Part shown: positions 15,406 through 22,324 of the stretch, piece by piece | Position numbering within the stretch: position 1 is the first letter of the stretch | Layout of the letters: every line of letters starts with the position of its first letter | NCBI GenBank assembly: GCA_937959065.1 | Contig: CALGOI010000376.1 | Location: 1 to 22,324 of the forward strand | Origin: an uncultured Ignavibacteriota bacterium | GTDB taxonomy: Bacteria > Bacteroidota > Ignavibacteria > Tepidaquicellales > Tepidaquicellaceae | Reading direction: 5' to 3' | DNA: 22,324 bases | The notes under the pieces: model-generated | Databases searched by the model: none | Seen by the model: the letters and a program-made list of their open reading frames with translations, nothing else | Told to the model about the DNA's origin: nothing | Program-made: the position numbers and the translations under genes

Positions 15406-16071
15406 CTATTTCAAAATACCAAATTTGAAACTGTTATCAAATCTTATTCCCACCATTGCTTCAATGGAATTACTCTTAAATGAAATTATCTCACTGTCAT
15501 AACTGTTAAAAAAATCCGGAGAGAATTGTACTTCTAAAAATGGAATAACATTCTTATCTCTCATGAATTCAATACCTCCGCCCATAGATATTCCAAAACC
15601 AATCTTTCTCATTTTATCAGAGATTATATCTTTTTGCGACTGGCTTAATTGTGGGTTTGAGGAATAATCGTTTCCAAGATAAAAATTCAAGCGGGGAGAA
15701 AAAAGTAAATAAGGGCTGGTCTTACTATACCACTCCATCAATGTATATTTTCCCGTTATGGAGTAAATCAAGTAATCTACTGACATCTCAGCAGAAGAAC
15801 CTGAAGGTGTAGCAAATCTTTTTCCTTCAATACTCTTCCTTTCAAATGTTAAGCCTGAACGTATTGAAAAGGTTTCATATTCTCTTATACTAATGAATGC
15901 TCCAATATTAAATCCAATTTTATTATTAACCTCAGGAACCGTGAAGGTCCTGCTATCAACAGTTACATTTGGAATATTAACCCCAGCCTTAAAGCCGTAC
16001 TGAGCATGAGTTATGGTTGCGGAAAATAGTATAATTATGCAGAAGAGAGATTTTCTTACTAAAGAAACCAT
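15406..16071 (-). CDS. outer-membrane beta-barrel (porin-family) protein
   Basis: I place the start at the ATG at 16071, giving 221 residues, because the protein then begins with a proper signal peptide (MVSLVRKSLFCIIILFSATI, ending THAQ); a longer frame to 16143 would run into the previous gene. The mature part begins YGFKAGVNIPNV and consists of alternating amphipathic strands (FSIRSGLTFERKSIEG, GISMGGGIEF), ending with SIEAMVGIRFDNSFKFGILK. This is typical of Bacteroidota small barrels of the PorT/OmpW-like fold. The substrate is unknown. It follows the gene at 16085-16837 by 13 bp, so a pair of envelope proteins is likely coexpressed. Confidence 0.75.
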   Translation of the reverse strand: MVSLVRKSLFCIIILFSATITHAQYGFKAGVNIPNVTVDSRTFTVPEVNNKIGFNIGAFISIREYETFSIRSGLTFERKSIEGKRFATPSGSSAEMSVDYLIYSITGKYTLMEWYSKTSPYLLFSPRLNFYLGNDYSSNPQLSQSQKDIISDKMRKIGFGISMGGGIEFMRDKNVIPFLEVQFSPDFFNSYDSEIISFKSNSIEAMVGIRFDNSFKFGILK

Positions 16072-16084
16072 AGTTTTGAATTTT

Positions 16085-16837
16085 TTATTTAAAGCTAATT
16101 GAAATGTTAACTCCAAATGAATAAATATTATCTGCGAATACACCTAGATGAGTAAAATCCGCTATTTTATAATTAGCACCTAAAGAATAGTAAGCCTTTA
16201 CAATATCCTTACTATTTGTAATATAAAACGGCATATCTGGAGTAATAGTACCTTGAGGAGGAGGAGTGCCGTTTGTAGGAATACTGAAATTTAATGTACC
16301 TTGATATGTGTTGTCTTTGTAATACTGGAAGCCAAATGATGCATCAAGTAATAAATAGTAATTCAAACGGAAACTACTATACAATGCTCCAATGTATGTA
16401 AGAGATTTTGTTGTAGCAAATTCACCGATTACTGTGTAGGTTCCTGCCTGTAATGGACCCAGAGTTTGTAGAAATTCATTTACTGCTTCATCAAGATCTT
16501 TTTCATAGGTGTATACTCCACCTTTTAATCCATAGAACCAATGATTATCATGAGATGTAGATAATGTTACATAAAATACTGGCTTTGATTTATCCGGAGC
16601 AAACCCAATCGAATTTGATATATTCCATACGTCAAATGACATAATGGGGTTAGTAGTTACAACACCATCGACAATAATAATCTTGTTTGAATCTGAATTT
16701 AAATATCTTGGATTATCAGCATCATCGATTATCGAAGGTGCTTTTTTTACATTAATTTTTATACTATCGACAGAATCATCCTGCGCAAATAGATTCGCCG
16801 ATATTAAAAGAAGTAATATTGTGTAAAATGTTTTCAA
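16085..16837 (-). CDS. exported beta-rich protein, probable outer-membrane barrel
   Basis: 250 residues with signal peptide MKTFYTILLLLISANLFAQ. The mature protein has a short acidic start (DDSVDSIKINVKKAPSIIDD). Strands typical of outer-membrane barrels follow: HDNHWFYGLKGGVYTYEK, LTYIGALYSSFRLNYYLLL, DASFGFQYYKD, and a final SFGVNISISFK ending in Phe-Lys. No named family is recognised. It is 13 bp upstream of a second barrel gene. Confidence 0.65.
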   Translation of the reverse strand: MKTFYTILLLLISANLFAQDDSVDSIKINVKKAPSIIDDADNPRYLNSDSNKIIIVDGVVTTNPIMSFDVWNISNSIGFAPDKSKPVFYVTLSTSHDNHWFYGLKGGVYTYEKDLDEAVNEFLQTLGPLQAGTYTVIGEFATTKSLTYIGALYSSFRLNYYLLLDASFGFQYYKDNTYQGTLNFSIPTNGTPPPQGTITPDMPFYITNSKDIVKAYYSLGANYKIADFTHLGVFADNIYSFGVNISISFK

Positions 16838-16989
16838 AATCCGGTTTTTTTATGGTAGTTGGATTTACAGATATTTATAAAATTTTTGTCTATAGTCTGA
16901 AATCCGTGTATGTATTTTCAGAGTTTTATGTGACAGTAAGTATTTTTTGTTTTTTAATTCCCTTCCGTTTCCAAAGGTGTTCAAATGGA

Positions 16990-17011
16990 TAAATCGGAAT
17001 TTAGGAACGAG
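16990..17011 (-). repeat. palindromic dispersed repeat, copy 3 (one arm decayed)
   Basis: On the minus strand this reads ctcgttcctaaa, then loop ttccga, then ttta. The left arm cgttcctaaa and the loop match the other copies, but after ttta the right arm diverges (tccatt instead of ggaacg-like). It points toward the barrel-protein start at 16837, about 150 bp away. Because only half survives, its identification rests on the other two copies. Confidence 0.45.
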
Positions 17012-17076
17012 AACATAATTTGATAAAAGAACTGCGTAAATATAATGGAAAGTAATTAATCAAAAAAGCATAAAGG

Positions 17077-17125
17077 GGTTATATCCGTATATATCCCCGA
17101 TTACAGAATAAGTTTACAAAGTTCA
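17077..17125 (+). repeat. 49-bp dispersed repeat, copy B
   Basis: Plus-strand counterpart of copy A (1325-1373), inverted relative to it, with 41 of 49 identical positions by eye. It starts GGTTATATCCGTATATATCC and ends AAAGTTCA. Weaker similarity may continue for another 30 bp (AGTTAAAC... and GATCGGG). It lies in the gene-free stretch, just beyond the 3' end of the nucleotidyltransferase gene pair. Confidence 0.6.
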
Positions 17126-17159
17126 TCAAGTTAAACGTTCGTAAAGTTGAGGATCGGGA

Positions 17160-17348
17160 TTACCATTCCAAATCTTTGGCTTTTTTCATACGTTCGCGTT
17201 CCTCAGGAGTCTGTACCATCCAGATGAATTTAGCTGTTTCTTCAAGCCAGGTAAGGGTCTCCATAACACTCATCTTTCGGTGCCGATCGATCTGCTCATC
17301 GGTGACTTCATAATAAAAACCGCGCTGTTTTTTAATATCATTCTCCAT
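17160..17348 (-). CDS. small partner protein of the nucleotidyltransferase gene
   Basis: 62 residues, hydrophilic and alpha-helical, no signal peptide. The visible pattern is a segment TDEQIDRHRKMSVMETLTWL followed by EETAKFIWMVQTPEERERMK. A short protein with a WLEE...Q...ER pattern is often found beside single-domain nucleotidyltransferases. Its first 11 bases overlap the end of the preceding gene, so translation is coupled. Its role (antitoxin, toxin or accessory subunit) is not determined by the sequence. Small size limits confidence, but the coupling argues that it is real. Confidence 0.65.
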   Translation of the reverse strand: MENDIKKQRGFYYEVTDEQIDRHRKMSVMETLTWLEETAKFIWMVQTPEERERMKKAKDLEW

Positions 17349-17823
17349 TCAACTTTTTAAGATATTCAATATCCTTTTTGTCCTGTTCCCTGCCTGTATG
17401 CTCTTTCATTTTAATGAGATCGTTTATGGAAATTAAATGAAGATTTAAGCCTTCAACTTTCCTCACTTCGGAGTTATTCCAGACTTCATCAAAATCAAAA
17501 TCGAGTTTTATAATGATGTCGAAATTGACATAATCTTTTCCATCCCCGGAGTAAGAGTAAGCTTTCATATTTTTTTCTAGAGCATACCGCTTACGGGCAG
17601 CCTCTTCGGCAAGCTCTAGTATTTTAAACTGCGGCAGGTGTTTATATCCGAGATCAGTCATAGCAGAGTCGAGCCTTTCGAGATTATCGAGAGAGAATTC
17701 AAATACAAGGTCGATATCCGCTGTCATGCGCGGTATGCCGTAAATATTAACGGCAATTCCCCCGCATATCAGATATTTTACATCCTTCTCAGATAATTTT
17801 TTGAATATTTTAAAATATTCCAT
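17338..17823 (-). CDS. nucleotidyltransferase-fold protein (AbiEii/MNT-like)
   Basis: 161 residues with the minimal nucleotidyltransferase layout. GG (G21-G22) lies in LICGGIAVNIYGIPRMTAD, the metal-binding pair is D36-I-D38, and a third carboxylate is probably D102 in YVNFDIII. The end (LISINDLIKMKEHTGREQDK) is the usual helix-rich tail of stand-alone nucleotidyltransferases found in type VII/AbiE-like toxin-antitoxin pairs. The active-site carboxylates are present, so it could transfer NMP to tRNA or to a protein; the target is not known. It is coupled by an 11-bp overlap to the small gene at 17160-17348 and follows the aldehyde dehydrogenase gene by 12 bp, so it may ride on that transcript. 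Confidence 0.8.
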   Translation of the reverse strand: MEYFKIFKKLSEKDVKYLICGGIAVNIYGIPRMTADIDLVFEFSLDNLERLDSAMTDLGYKHLPQFKILELAEEAARKRYALEKNMKAYSYSGDGKDYVNFDIIIKLDFDFDEVWNNSEVRKVEGLNLHLISINDLIKMKEHTGREQDKKDIEYLKKLNGE

Positions 17824-17835
17824 TATTAATTTGCA

Positions 17836-19347
17836 TTAATAATTATCGATCTGCGCTCTCTGGAGTTTTCCGGAATAATCTATATAGACTGCTTTCCATT
17901 CCGTATAGAATTCATACACAGTCCAGCCTCCTTCGCGGTGACCGTTACCGGTGGCCTTCACTCCGCCAAATGGCATGTGTGCCTCGGCACCGATAGTCGC
18001 ACCGTTTATGTAAGTTATACCGGATTTTATATCTCTAACAGCTTTAAACGCATCGTTCACGTTATTCGTGAATATACTGGAAGAGAGTCCGTACTTTGTA
18101 TTATTAAGTATTCCGATAGCGTCATCCAGGCTGCTGCATTTGATCACTGACAGCACGGGCCCGAAGATCTCTTCCGTAGCTATTCTCATATCGGGTGTCA
18201 CGTCGCAGAAAATAGTAGGTTGGAAGAAGTAACCGTTTTCAAGTCCTTCACCTCGGGCAATATCGCCTCCGGTCAGAAGCGTCGCTTTATCTTCGTATAT
18301 TCCTATCTGCACATACTTCTTAACTTTCTCGAGAGACTCCTGGCTGATAAGAGGTCCCACCTGCACTTCAGAGTGGTTACCATATCCCAGTCTCAGAGCC
18401 CTGGCTTTTTCTATCAGCAGGTTTACAAATTCATCGTGAACATCCCTGTGGATTATAAGACGTGAAGTAGCTGTACATCTCTGTCCCGTAGTTCCGAATG
18501 CTCCCCATAGTACTGCCTCCATCGCAAGCTCCATATTGGCATCCGGCATTATTATCTGCGCGTTTTTACCGCCCATCTCGAGAGACACCTTTTTCAGATT
18601 CCTTCCGGCAGTAGAGTTGATGTAGCTTCCCACCTCAGACGACCCTGTAAATGAAATAAGGTCTATACCGTCATGATTTACAATTGCATCTCCTACAACC
18701 TCACCGGATCCATGAACAAGATTCACAACACCCGGAATATAATTATCACCCAGCTCATCCTTCATCGCCTGGTCGACAAGCCCAACCAGCCAGTTAGCCG
18801 TGCGCGGTACGAGCTCAGCCGGCTTGAAAACGACTGTATTACCGCACACAAGAGCGGGGAACATTTTCCACGTTGGTATAGCCATCGGGAAATTGAACGG
18901 CGTGATAAGCCCGGCAACTCCGACCGGCACGCGAAACGATAAATTCATTTTGTTAGGGAGTTCACTCGGCGCATTAAGTCCGAATAAACGTCTTCCTTCG
19001 GATGCAGCGTAGTACGCTGTGTCGATTCCCTCCTGCACATCACCCAAAGTTTCCGCAAACACCTTACCCATCTCCCTGGTCATTTCGTGCGCTATGTCGT
19101 TTTTCTGTTCCGTCATTAAATCGCCGACTCTCTTGAGGACATCCCCGCGCTTAGGTGCCGGGATAAGTCTCCATCTTTCGTACGCGTTACGGGCAGCGCG
19201 GACTGCTTCATCTACATCATAGGAAGTAGAGAGAGGGAATTTTCCCACAATATCCTCAATTTCGGCGGGATTATGATCTTCAAAGAATTCACCGCTCGAA
19301 GATTCTTTCCAATGCCCGTTTATAAAATTTAAATACTTTTCAGCCAT
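17836..19347 (-). CDS. NAD(P)-dependent aldehyde dehydrogenase
   Basis: A full-length ALDH-superfamily enzyme (503 residues) oxidising an aldehyde to the carboxylic acid. Catalytic C291 lies in GQRCTATS and the general base E257 in LEMGG; the oxyanion-hole N152 is in PFNFP, the cofactor-binding K175 is in FKPAE, and FTGSSEVG is at 233-240. The C-terminus (EFYTEWKAVYIDYSGKLQRA) belongs to a subgroup close to alpha-ketoglutaric-semialdehyde and aminoadipic-semialdehyde dehydrogenases. I cannot fix the substrate from sequence, so no symbol is given. It is preceded by the palindromic repeat (19373-19398), 26 bp before its start. Confidence 0.93.
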   Translation of the reverse strand: MAEKYLNFINGHWKESSSGEFFEDHNPAEIEDIVGKFPLSTSYDVDEAVRAARNAYERWRLIPAPKRGDVLKRVGDLMTEQKNDIAHEMTREMGKVFAETLGDVQEGIDTAYYAASEGRRLFGLNAPSELPNKMNLSFRVPVGVAGLITPFNFPMAIPTWKMFPALVCGNTVVFKPAELVPRTANWLVGLVDQAMKDELGDNYIPGVVNLVHGSGEVVGDAIVNHDGIDLISFTGSSEVGSYINSTAGRNLKKVSLEMGGKNAQIIMPDANMELAMEAVLWGAFGTTGQRCTATSRLIIHRDVHDEFVNLLIEKARALRLGYGNHSEVQVGPLISQESLEKVKKYVQIGIYEDKATLLTGGDIARGEGLENGYFFQPTIFCDVTPDMRIATEEIFGPVLSVIKCSSLDDAIGILNNTKYGLSSSIFTNNVNDAFKAVRDIKSGITYINGATIGAEAHMPFGGVKATGNGHREGGWTVYEFYTEWKAVYIDYSGKLQRAQIDNY

Positions 19348-19372
19348 TAAGTTATTAACTCCTGTGTTTTAA

Positions 19373-19398
19373 CGTCCCTAAACCGGAGTTTAGGAACG
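19373..19398 (-). repeat. palindromic dispersed repeat, copy 2
   Basis: On the minus strand the arms are cgttcctaaa and tttagggacg around the loop ctccgg. One arm position is mismatched. With the flanking ct, it matches copy 1 at nearly all positions. C-to-T and G-to-A changes occur on both arms (ccc/ggg to cct/agg), so they keep base pairing, which suggests that the hairpin itself is selected. It points toward the aldehyde dehydrogenase start, 26 bp downstream. Confidence 0.65.
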
Positions 19399-19621
19399 AG
19401 GTTTTTCGTAGAATTATACAAAGATAAACAGAATAGGTGAGATTGTCAGAGCAGAAACGCAGTCCCTGAGACCACAGTAACCCATTCCCGGCAGAACCAG
19501 AAAATAACTTTCTATCCATTTGTAGAGAAAAAAAGAATTGGAATTGAACCACAAAGGAGAAGGAAAATATTAAAGAATTAACAGCATACTATAAAAGAAT
19601 TAAGGAAATTGTTAAGAAACA

Positions 19622-19689
19622 GGGCGTTAATTCTGTAACCAAAAAATGAAACTTATTATAATAAGCAGAGTTAAATCTTTGTAACGCCC
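19622..19689 (+). promoter_or_regulatory. nested inverted repeat upstream of the small secreted gene
   Basis: Outer arms GGGCGTTA (19622-19629) and TAACGCCC (19682-19689) are perfectly complementary. Nearly centred between them is a perfect 14-bp palindrome, CTTATTATAATAAG (19652-19665). The structure ends 69 bp before the ATG at 19759, where an operator or promoter-proximal site would be expected. Two-level symmetry is compatible with a dimeric regulator or a cruciform; this is inference. Confidence 0.35.
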
Positions 19690-19758
19690 AAATAATGATA
19701 CTTTTTAAATTATTCAATAATTAATATATTATCTAAATAAAATAAAGGAGAATTAACA

Positions 19759-20154
19759 ATGGTGAAGAAATTTCTTACCGCTTCTGTATTTCTTTTGGCC
19801 TTAATGGCATTTATAAATTCCGACGCAAAGAGCCAATCCATCTATTTTTGTGAAGGTGTAGATAGCGACGGTTACGCAATTACTCCCTCATCTGAATTTA
19901 ACATCAGCAGAGACGGCGGTTATCTTTATGTTCTGGTAAGAATGGGCGGTTACGACCTTGGTTCATATACTGCAAAGTATGTTATCTACAGAAATGGTGA
20001 ATATGATAACACAATTTACCAGGATACGGAACCAAACTGGAATTATTTCTGGCAAAAGATCACGTTCTATAAGAGCGGAGATTATGATGTTTACGTATAT
20101 GATGGCGGCGACAATCTGCTAACATCAGGATATGTAAGGATCAATTACAGATAA
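19759..20154 (+). CDS. small secreted protein, unknown function
   Basis: 131 residues with a signal peptide (ends SDAKSQS). The mature 100 residues are aromatic and beta-rich, with Tyr/Gly/Asp-dense strands such as GGYLYVLVRMGGYDLGSY, YVIYRNGEYDN and SGDYDVYVYDGGDNLL, ending VRINYR. It resembles a small immunoglobulin-like or jelly-roll domain of secreted proteins. It has a rare strong Shine-Dalgarno (aaaggag, 19744-19750, 8 bases before ATG) and its own terminator, so it is a single, probably well expressed gene. There is one cysteine in the mature part. The family is not recognised. Confidence 0.8.
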   Translation: MVKKFLTASVFLLALMAFINSDAKSQSIYFCEGVDSDGYAITPSSEFNISRDGGYLYVLVRMGGYDLGSYTAKYVIYRNGEYDNTIYQDTEPNWNYFWQKITFYKSGDYDVYVYDGGDNLLTSGYVRINYR

Positions 20155-20185
20155 AGGTATTTAAGGCTGACGTATGAGTTTTAAA

Positions 20186-20214
20186 AAAAGCCCGGTCAAT
20201 TTGGCCGGGCTTTT
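20186..20214. terminator. bidirectional intrinsic terminator
   Basis: Stem aaaagcccgg (20186-20195) pairs perfectly with ccgggctttt (20205-20214) over a 9-nt loop. T-rich runs occur on both sides, so it can stop transcription from the small secreted gene (+) and from the convergent DinB-fold gene (-), whose stop is 22 bp away. Confidence 0.92.
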
Positions 20215-20235
20215 CGTTTATAGATCAAAATTCTT

Positions 20236-20736
20236 TTACATGTCGGGTTCATCTGCGGTCGGACCGTAAATACCCGGTAGGGGTACATCATTCAATCTCA
20301 GGTAAACAGATAACTGTCCCCTATGATGAACTGTGTGGTTAAAAATGAAATCTCTTACAACACCGATCTTAGGCACCGTAAAGAAAATCTTATCACCCAT
20401 TCTCATGGTCCAATCTGACATTAATTGTTCATCGGTTGCATTTTGCAGATGCTCTCTTGCTTTTGCAATACACTCGTCGAATATTTGTAAAAGTTCGGCG
20501 TTATTAGTGGCGACCGGGGGTTTATATTCGAACGTTTCGAAATCCAGTTCGTCCATATTAAGAGTAGCATCCATCCAGTTAGGGATCTCCGCGATATGCG
20601 AGGCGAGGGCACCAAGTGAATAAGACTTATCGTGGGGTTTCCAATCGAATTTTCCATCAGGTACTCTTTCCAGCATTGTCCTGGTCCTGCCTGCTTCCAT
20701 GTCGAGCTCTATAAGGAGCGCTTGGTTCATGCTCAT
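20236..20736 (-). CDS. DinB-fold (DinB/YfiT-like) metal-dependent protein
   Basis: 166 residues matching the four-helix DinB superfamily. The likely metal-binding histidines are H47 (LASHIAEIP), H134 and H138 in NHTVHHRGQLSVYL, the family's C-terminal signature. Members act as bacillithiol or other thiol transferases or damage-inducible proteins; which one applies is not visible. A second start at M3 is possible. It is monocistronic: the convergent terminator lies downstream and a 210-bp gap upstream. Nothing notable was seen in that gap (20737-20946). Confidence 0.85.
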   Translation of the reverse strand: MSMNQALLIELDMEAGRTRTMLERVPDGKFDWKPHDKSYSLGALASHIAEIPNWMDATLNMDELDFETFEYKPPVATNNAELLQIFDECIAKAREHLQNATDEQLMSDWTMRMGDKIFFTVPKIGVVRDFIFNHTVHHRGQLSVYLRLNDVPLPGIYGPTADEPDM

Positions 20737-20946
20737 TTAAATTGAATGATTTAGTTTAAAAAAGAAAAGGATTTAAAGATAAAGATTCCACTTCAGTTCT
20801 TCAATTAAAAAACTTCTCTTCATTACATAGGAAATCAATTACACATTAGACGATTAAATTAACCGTATGTTACAGAGAGCGTGTCATTTTTGTCTACCCC
20901 GATTTTCCCCTTTGAAAAAAAATTACATGCTAAGTACATTTCCTTC

Positions 20947-21438
20947 ATGTCTGATACAATAAAAATATTATTTTTATTTTGTAACCTGGTTATGATTGTA
21001 ACTTTTACCTCCTGCAGTATTCCAAAAGACATTCACGGTACCTTAGAGAAAATAAATAAAGATAAGGTATTAAAAATTGGTTATTCAAATCACCCGCCAT
21101 TTATACAAATTAAAAACGGTGATTCAACCGGAATTGAGTATAAAATAATGTTGGCGTTAGGGGAAGAAATGGGCGTACATTTAATTTTTATCGAAGGGAC
21201 TGAAGCGGTATTGATAGAGAAAATTGAGAAATATGAAATAGATATTATTATTGCCGGTTTAAATTCGGATTCTCCGTGGAAATCGAAAGCCGGTTTCACG
21301 AATCCTTACGCAAAAATAAATGGTAAGGACTATTCTATTGCGGTACCACCAGGCGAGAACGCATTTTTGGTCCACGTTGAGAAATTTATTAACCGGAACA
21401 AGGAAAAGATAAAAAGTTGGATAAATGACAAACCGTAA
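20947..21438 (+). CDS. shortened family-3 solute-binding lipoprotein
   Basis: I start at 20947 (ATG), giving 163 residues with a lipoprotein signal ending FTSC (C23); the longer frame from 20881 would put a charged stretch before the signal. Residues 38-120 follow lobe I of family-3 (SBP_bac_3) binding proteins: VLKIGYSNHPPFIQ, GIEYKIMLALGEEMGVHL, EKIEKYEIDIIIAGLNSD, then GFTNPY. After that only about 40 residues remain, matching the return strand and final helices (YSIAVPPGENAFLVHVEKFI). The second lobe is largely missing; typical members are about 220-260 residues. The gene overlaps the following CDF-like transporter gene by 14 bp, implying a joint function, possibly as a sensing or regulatory subunit. 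Confidence 0.7.
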   Translation: MSDTIKILFLFCNLVMIVTFTSCSIPKDIHGTLEKINKDKVLKIGYSNHPPFIQIKNGDSTGIEYKIMLALGEEMGVHLIFIEGTEAVLIEKIEKYEIDIIIAGLNSDSPWKSKAGFTNPYAKINGKDYSIAVPPGENAFLVHVEKFINRNKEKIKSWINDKP

Positions 21439-22324
21439 GATACATTTCACCCGAAAAGCAGAATTTCCACAGGAATATAAGGACACATTTGAAAAAGCAA
21501 AACGAATAGAATGGATTACTATAATTTCATTGGGAAGCGCAATAATTCTAATGTTTTTGGTGATGGGTAGTTCCCAGGCAATGAAATCTACAATTTTTGA
21601 TGAAGCATTTGGAATGATAGCCGCTATTTCATTTCTTCTAGCTTCGCGTGTGTATGATAAAAGACCCAATAAGGAATTTCCATATGGCTATCACAGGACA
21701 ATTACCATTGCATTTCTTGCAGGTTCCACCGCTTTACTTGTAATGGGAATATATATATTAATTGATTCTACAATGACATTAATTGCTGCCGAAAAGCCAA
21801 CAATAGGGTTAATGAACATATTCGGGTTTGAGATATGGCAAGGATGGGTTATGATAGCGGTTCTGTTATATAATGTAATCCCGGTGTTAATTCTTGGCAG
21901 AATAAAGATCCCGCTTGCAAAAAAACTTCACGATAAAGTAATATTTATAGATGCTGATATGAATAAAGCAGAGTGGCTGGGAGCATCGGCAGCAATAATA
22001 GGGATAACCGGAATAGGTTTAGGGTTTTGGTGGACAGATGCTGTAGCAGCCATAATTATTTCAGGAGAAATTTTAAAGGACGGATTAAAAAATATAAAGT
22101 ATTCAGTAACCGATCTTATGGATAGATCACCTCGTTCAGTTGATGGCAAGAAAAAAGATCATTTACTTTCCGATATTAATAAATTACTACAAGATACCCC
22201 CTGGATTAATAATTTCGAATTCAGGCTTAGAGAATCAGGACATGTATATTTCGGCGAGGTAATAGTGGAACCAAAATCAAACAACTCCCTCCGCGAGAAT
22301 ATCTCATCATTGCGAAAGGAGTTG
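21425..22324 (+). CDS. cation-diffusion-facilitator-family transporter, atypical (3' end beyond window)
   Basis: 300 codons without a stop are visible; the gene continues past the window. Six membrane segments lie at about 29-49, 57-77, 93-115, 137-159, 185-203 and 205-216, followed by a soluble C-terminal domain. Family marks include FPYGYHR (85-91) after the second helix and WWTDAVAAIIISGEILKDG (202-220) in the sixth. The canonical zinc site is mostly absent: in helix 2 D59 is kept, but the position four later is G63. In helix 5 the usual ADxxHxxxD reads A177-D178-M-N-K181-A-E-W-L185, so His and Asp are replaced by Lys and Leu. The substrate is therefore uncertain. It overlaps the solute-binding lipoprotein gene by 14 bp. 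Confidence 0.85.
   Translation, partial: MTNRKIHFTRKAEFPQEYKDTFEKAKRIEWITIISLGSAIILMFLVMGSSQAMKSTIFDEAFGMIAAISFLLASRVYDKRPNKEFPYGYHRTITIAFLAGSTALLVMGIYILIDSTMTLIAAEKPTIGLMNIFGFEIWQGWVMIAVLLYNVIPVLILGRIKIPLAKKLHDKVIFIDADMNKAEWLGASAAIIGITGIGLGFWWTDAVAAIIISGEILKDGLKNIKYSVTDLMDRSPRSVDGKKKDHLLSDINKLLQDTPWINNFEFRLRESGHVYFGEVIVEPKSNNSLRENISSLRKEL

Larger units (their letters stand above)
16838..17159. other. gene-free stretch with two repeat remnants
   Basis: 322 bp between the barrel gene pair and the nucleotidyltransferase partner gene. It holds a degraded copy of the palindromic repeat (16990-17011) and copy B of the 49-bp repeat (17077-17125). Nothing else was recognised: no coding frame and no strong terminator hairpin. 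A promoter for the barrel genes should lie near 16840-16920 on the minus strand, but I see no convincing consensus. Confidence 0.6.
19348..19758. other. divergent intergenic region before the aldehyde dehydrogenase and the small secreted protein
   Basis: 411 bp holding copy 2 of the palindromic repeat (19373-19398) and a nested inverted repeat (19622-19689). An open frame of 65 codons at 19355-19552 on the minus strand has no domain and covers the repeat, so I consider it spurious. Both divergent promoters must lie here. Confidence 0.6.

Noticed and set aside
16072..16143. N-terminal extension of the barrel protein to the upstream ATG at 16143
   Set aside because: It would overlap the coding end of the previous gene and hide the signal peptide; the start at 16071 gives a standard exported protein.
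19355..19552. 65-codon minus-strand open frame upstream of the aldehyde dehydrogenase
   Set aside because: It covers the palindromic repeat, has no recognisable domain and reads as low-quality sequence; judged spurious.
19411..19560. Possible tRNA or small RNA in the gap before the small secreted gene
   Set aside because: No cloverleaf, TTC-loop motif or strong stem could be built by eye.
21259..21669. 136-codon minus-strand open frame across the SBP/CDF overlap
   Set aside because: Antisense to two genes that make good family sense on the plus strand.

Overview
The window looks like ordinary chromosome from a moderately AT-rich member of the Bacteroidota/Chlorobi/Ignavibacteria group. The best lineage evidence is the protein at 12966-14459. 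It is secreted and ends in a type IX secretion (T9SS) sorting domain with the QNYPNPFNPST motif, a form common in Ignavibacteria-like genomes. Shine-Dalgarno sites are sparse, and there are many short signal-peptide, lipoprotein and beta-barrel genes, which fits. I cannot place the organism more precisely. There is no prophage, IS element, CRISPR array, rRNA or tRNA that I can see.

Layout. 28-1149 (-) is alanine dehydrogenase. A 665-bp divergent intergenic region follows, holding two dispersed-repeat copies and a hairpin. 1815-9922 is a long plus-strand run: mazG, a Nudix hydrolase and a PBP4-type D-Ala-D-Ala carboxypeptidase (overlapping genes), a ClpS-like small protein, a large secreted TPR protein that looks like an inactivated metallopeptidase, uvrB, and a secreted CarboxypepD_reg-like protein. 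That last gene ends one base from the stop codon of a convergent minus-strand operon, 12813-9924: TPR protein, secreted NGDG-motif protein, OB-fold lipoprotein, era. A strong hairpin terminator at 12919-12945 ends the T9SS-exported protein gene. 14629-16837 (-) holds four small envelope genes. 17160-17823 (-) is a nucleotidyltransferase-fold gene with a small overlapping partner, toxin-antitoxin-like. 17836-19347 (-) is an aldehyde dehydrogenase. 19759-20154 (+) is a small secreted protein, sharing a bidirectional terminator with a DinB-fold gene (20236-20736, -). The right end has an overlapping pair: a shortened solute-binding lipoprotein and a cation-diffusion-facilitator (CDF) homologue cut by the window edge.

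How the genes work together. Most of the content is housekeeping: nucleotide-pool cleaning (MazG, Nudix), cell-wall trimming (DacB), excision repair (UvrB), ribosome assembly (Era), and amino-acid and aldehyde oxidation. Three less ordinary elements stand out. (1) The SBP/CDF pair: the binding protein appears to lack most of its second lobe, and the CDF homologue lacks most of the canonical metal-site residues. (2) Two families of non-coding dispersed repeats: a palindrome with cgttccc/gggaacg arms (three copies, each pointing into the next gene), and a 49-bp element present twice in inverted orientation about 15.7 kb apart. (3) Two apparently degenerate homologues: a ClpS without its acidic N-degron residues, and a peptidase-like protein without HExxH.
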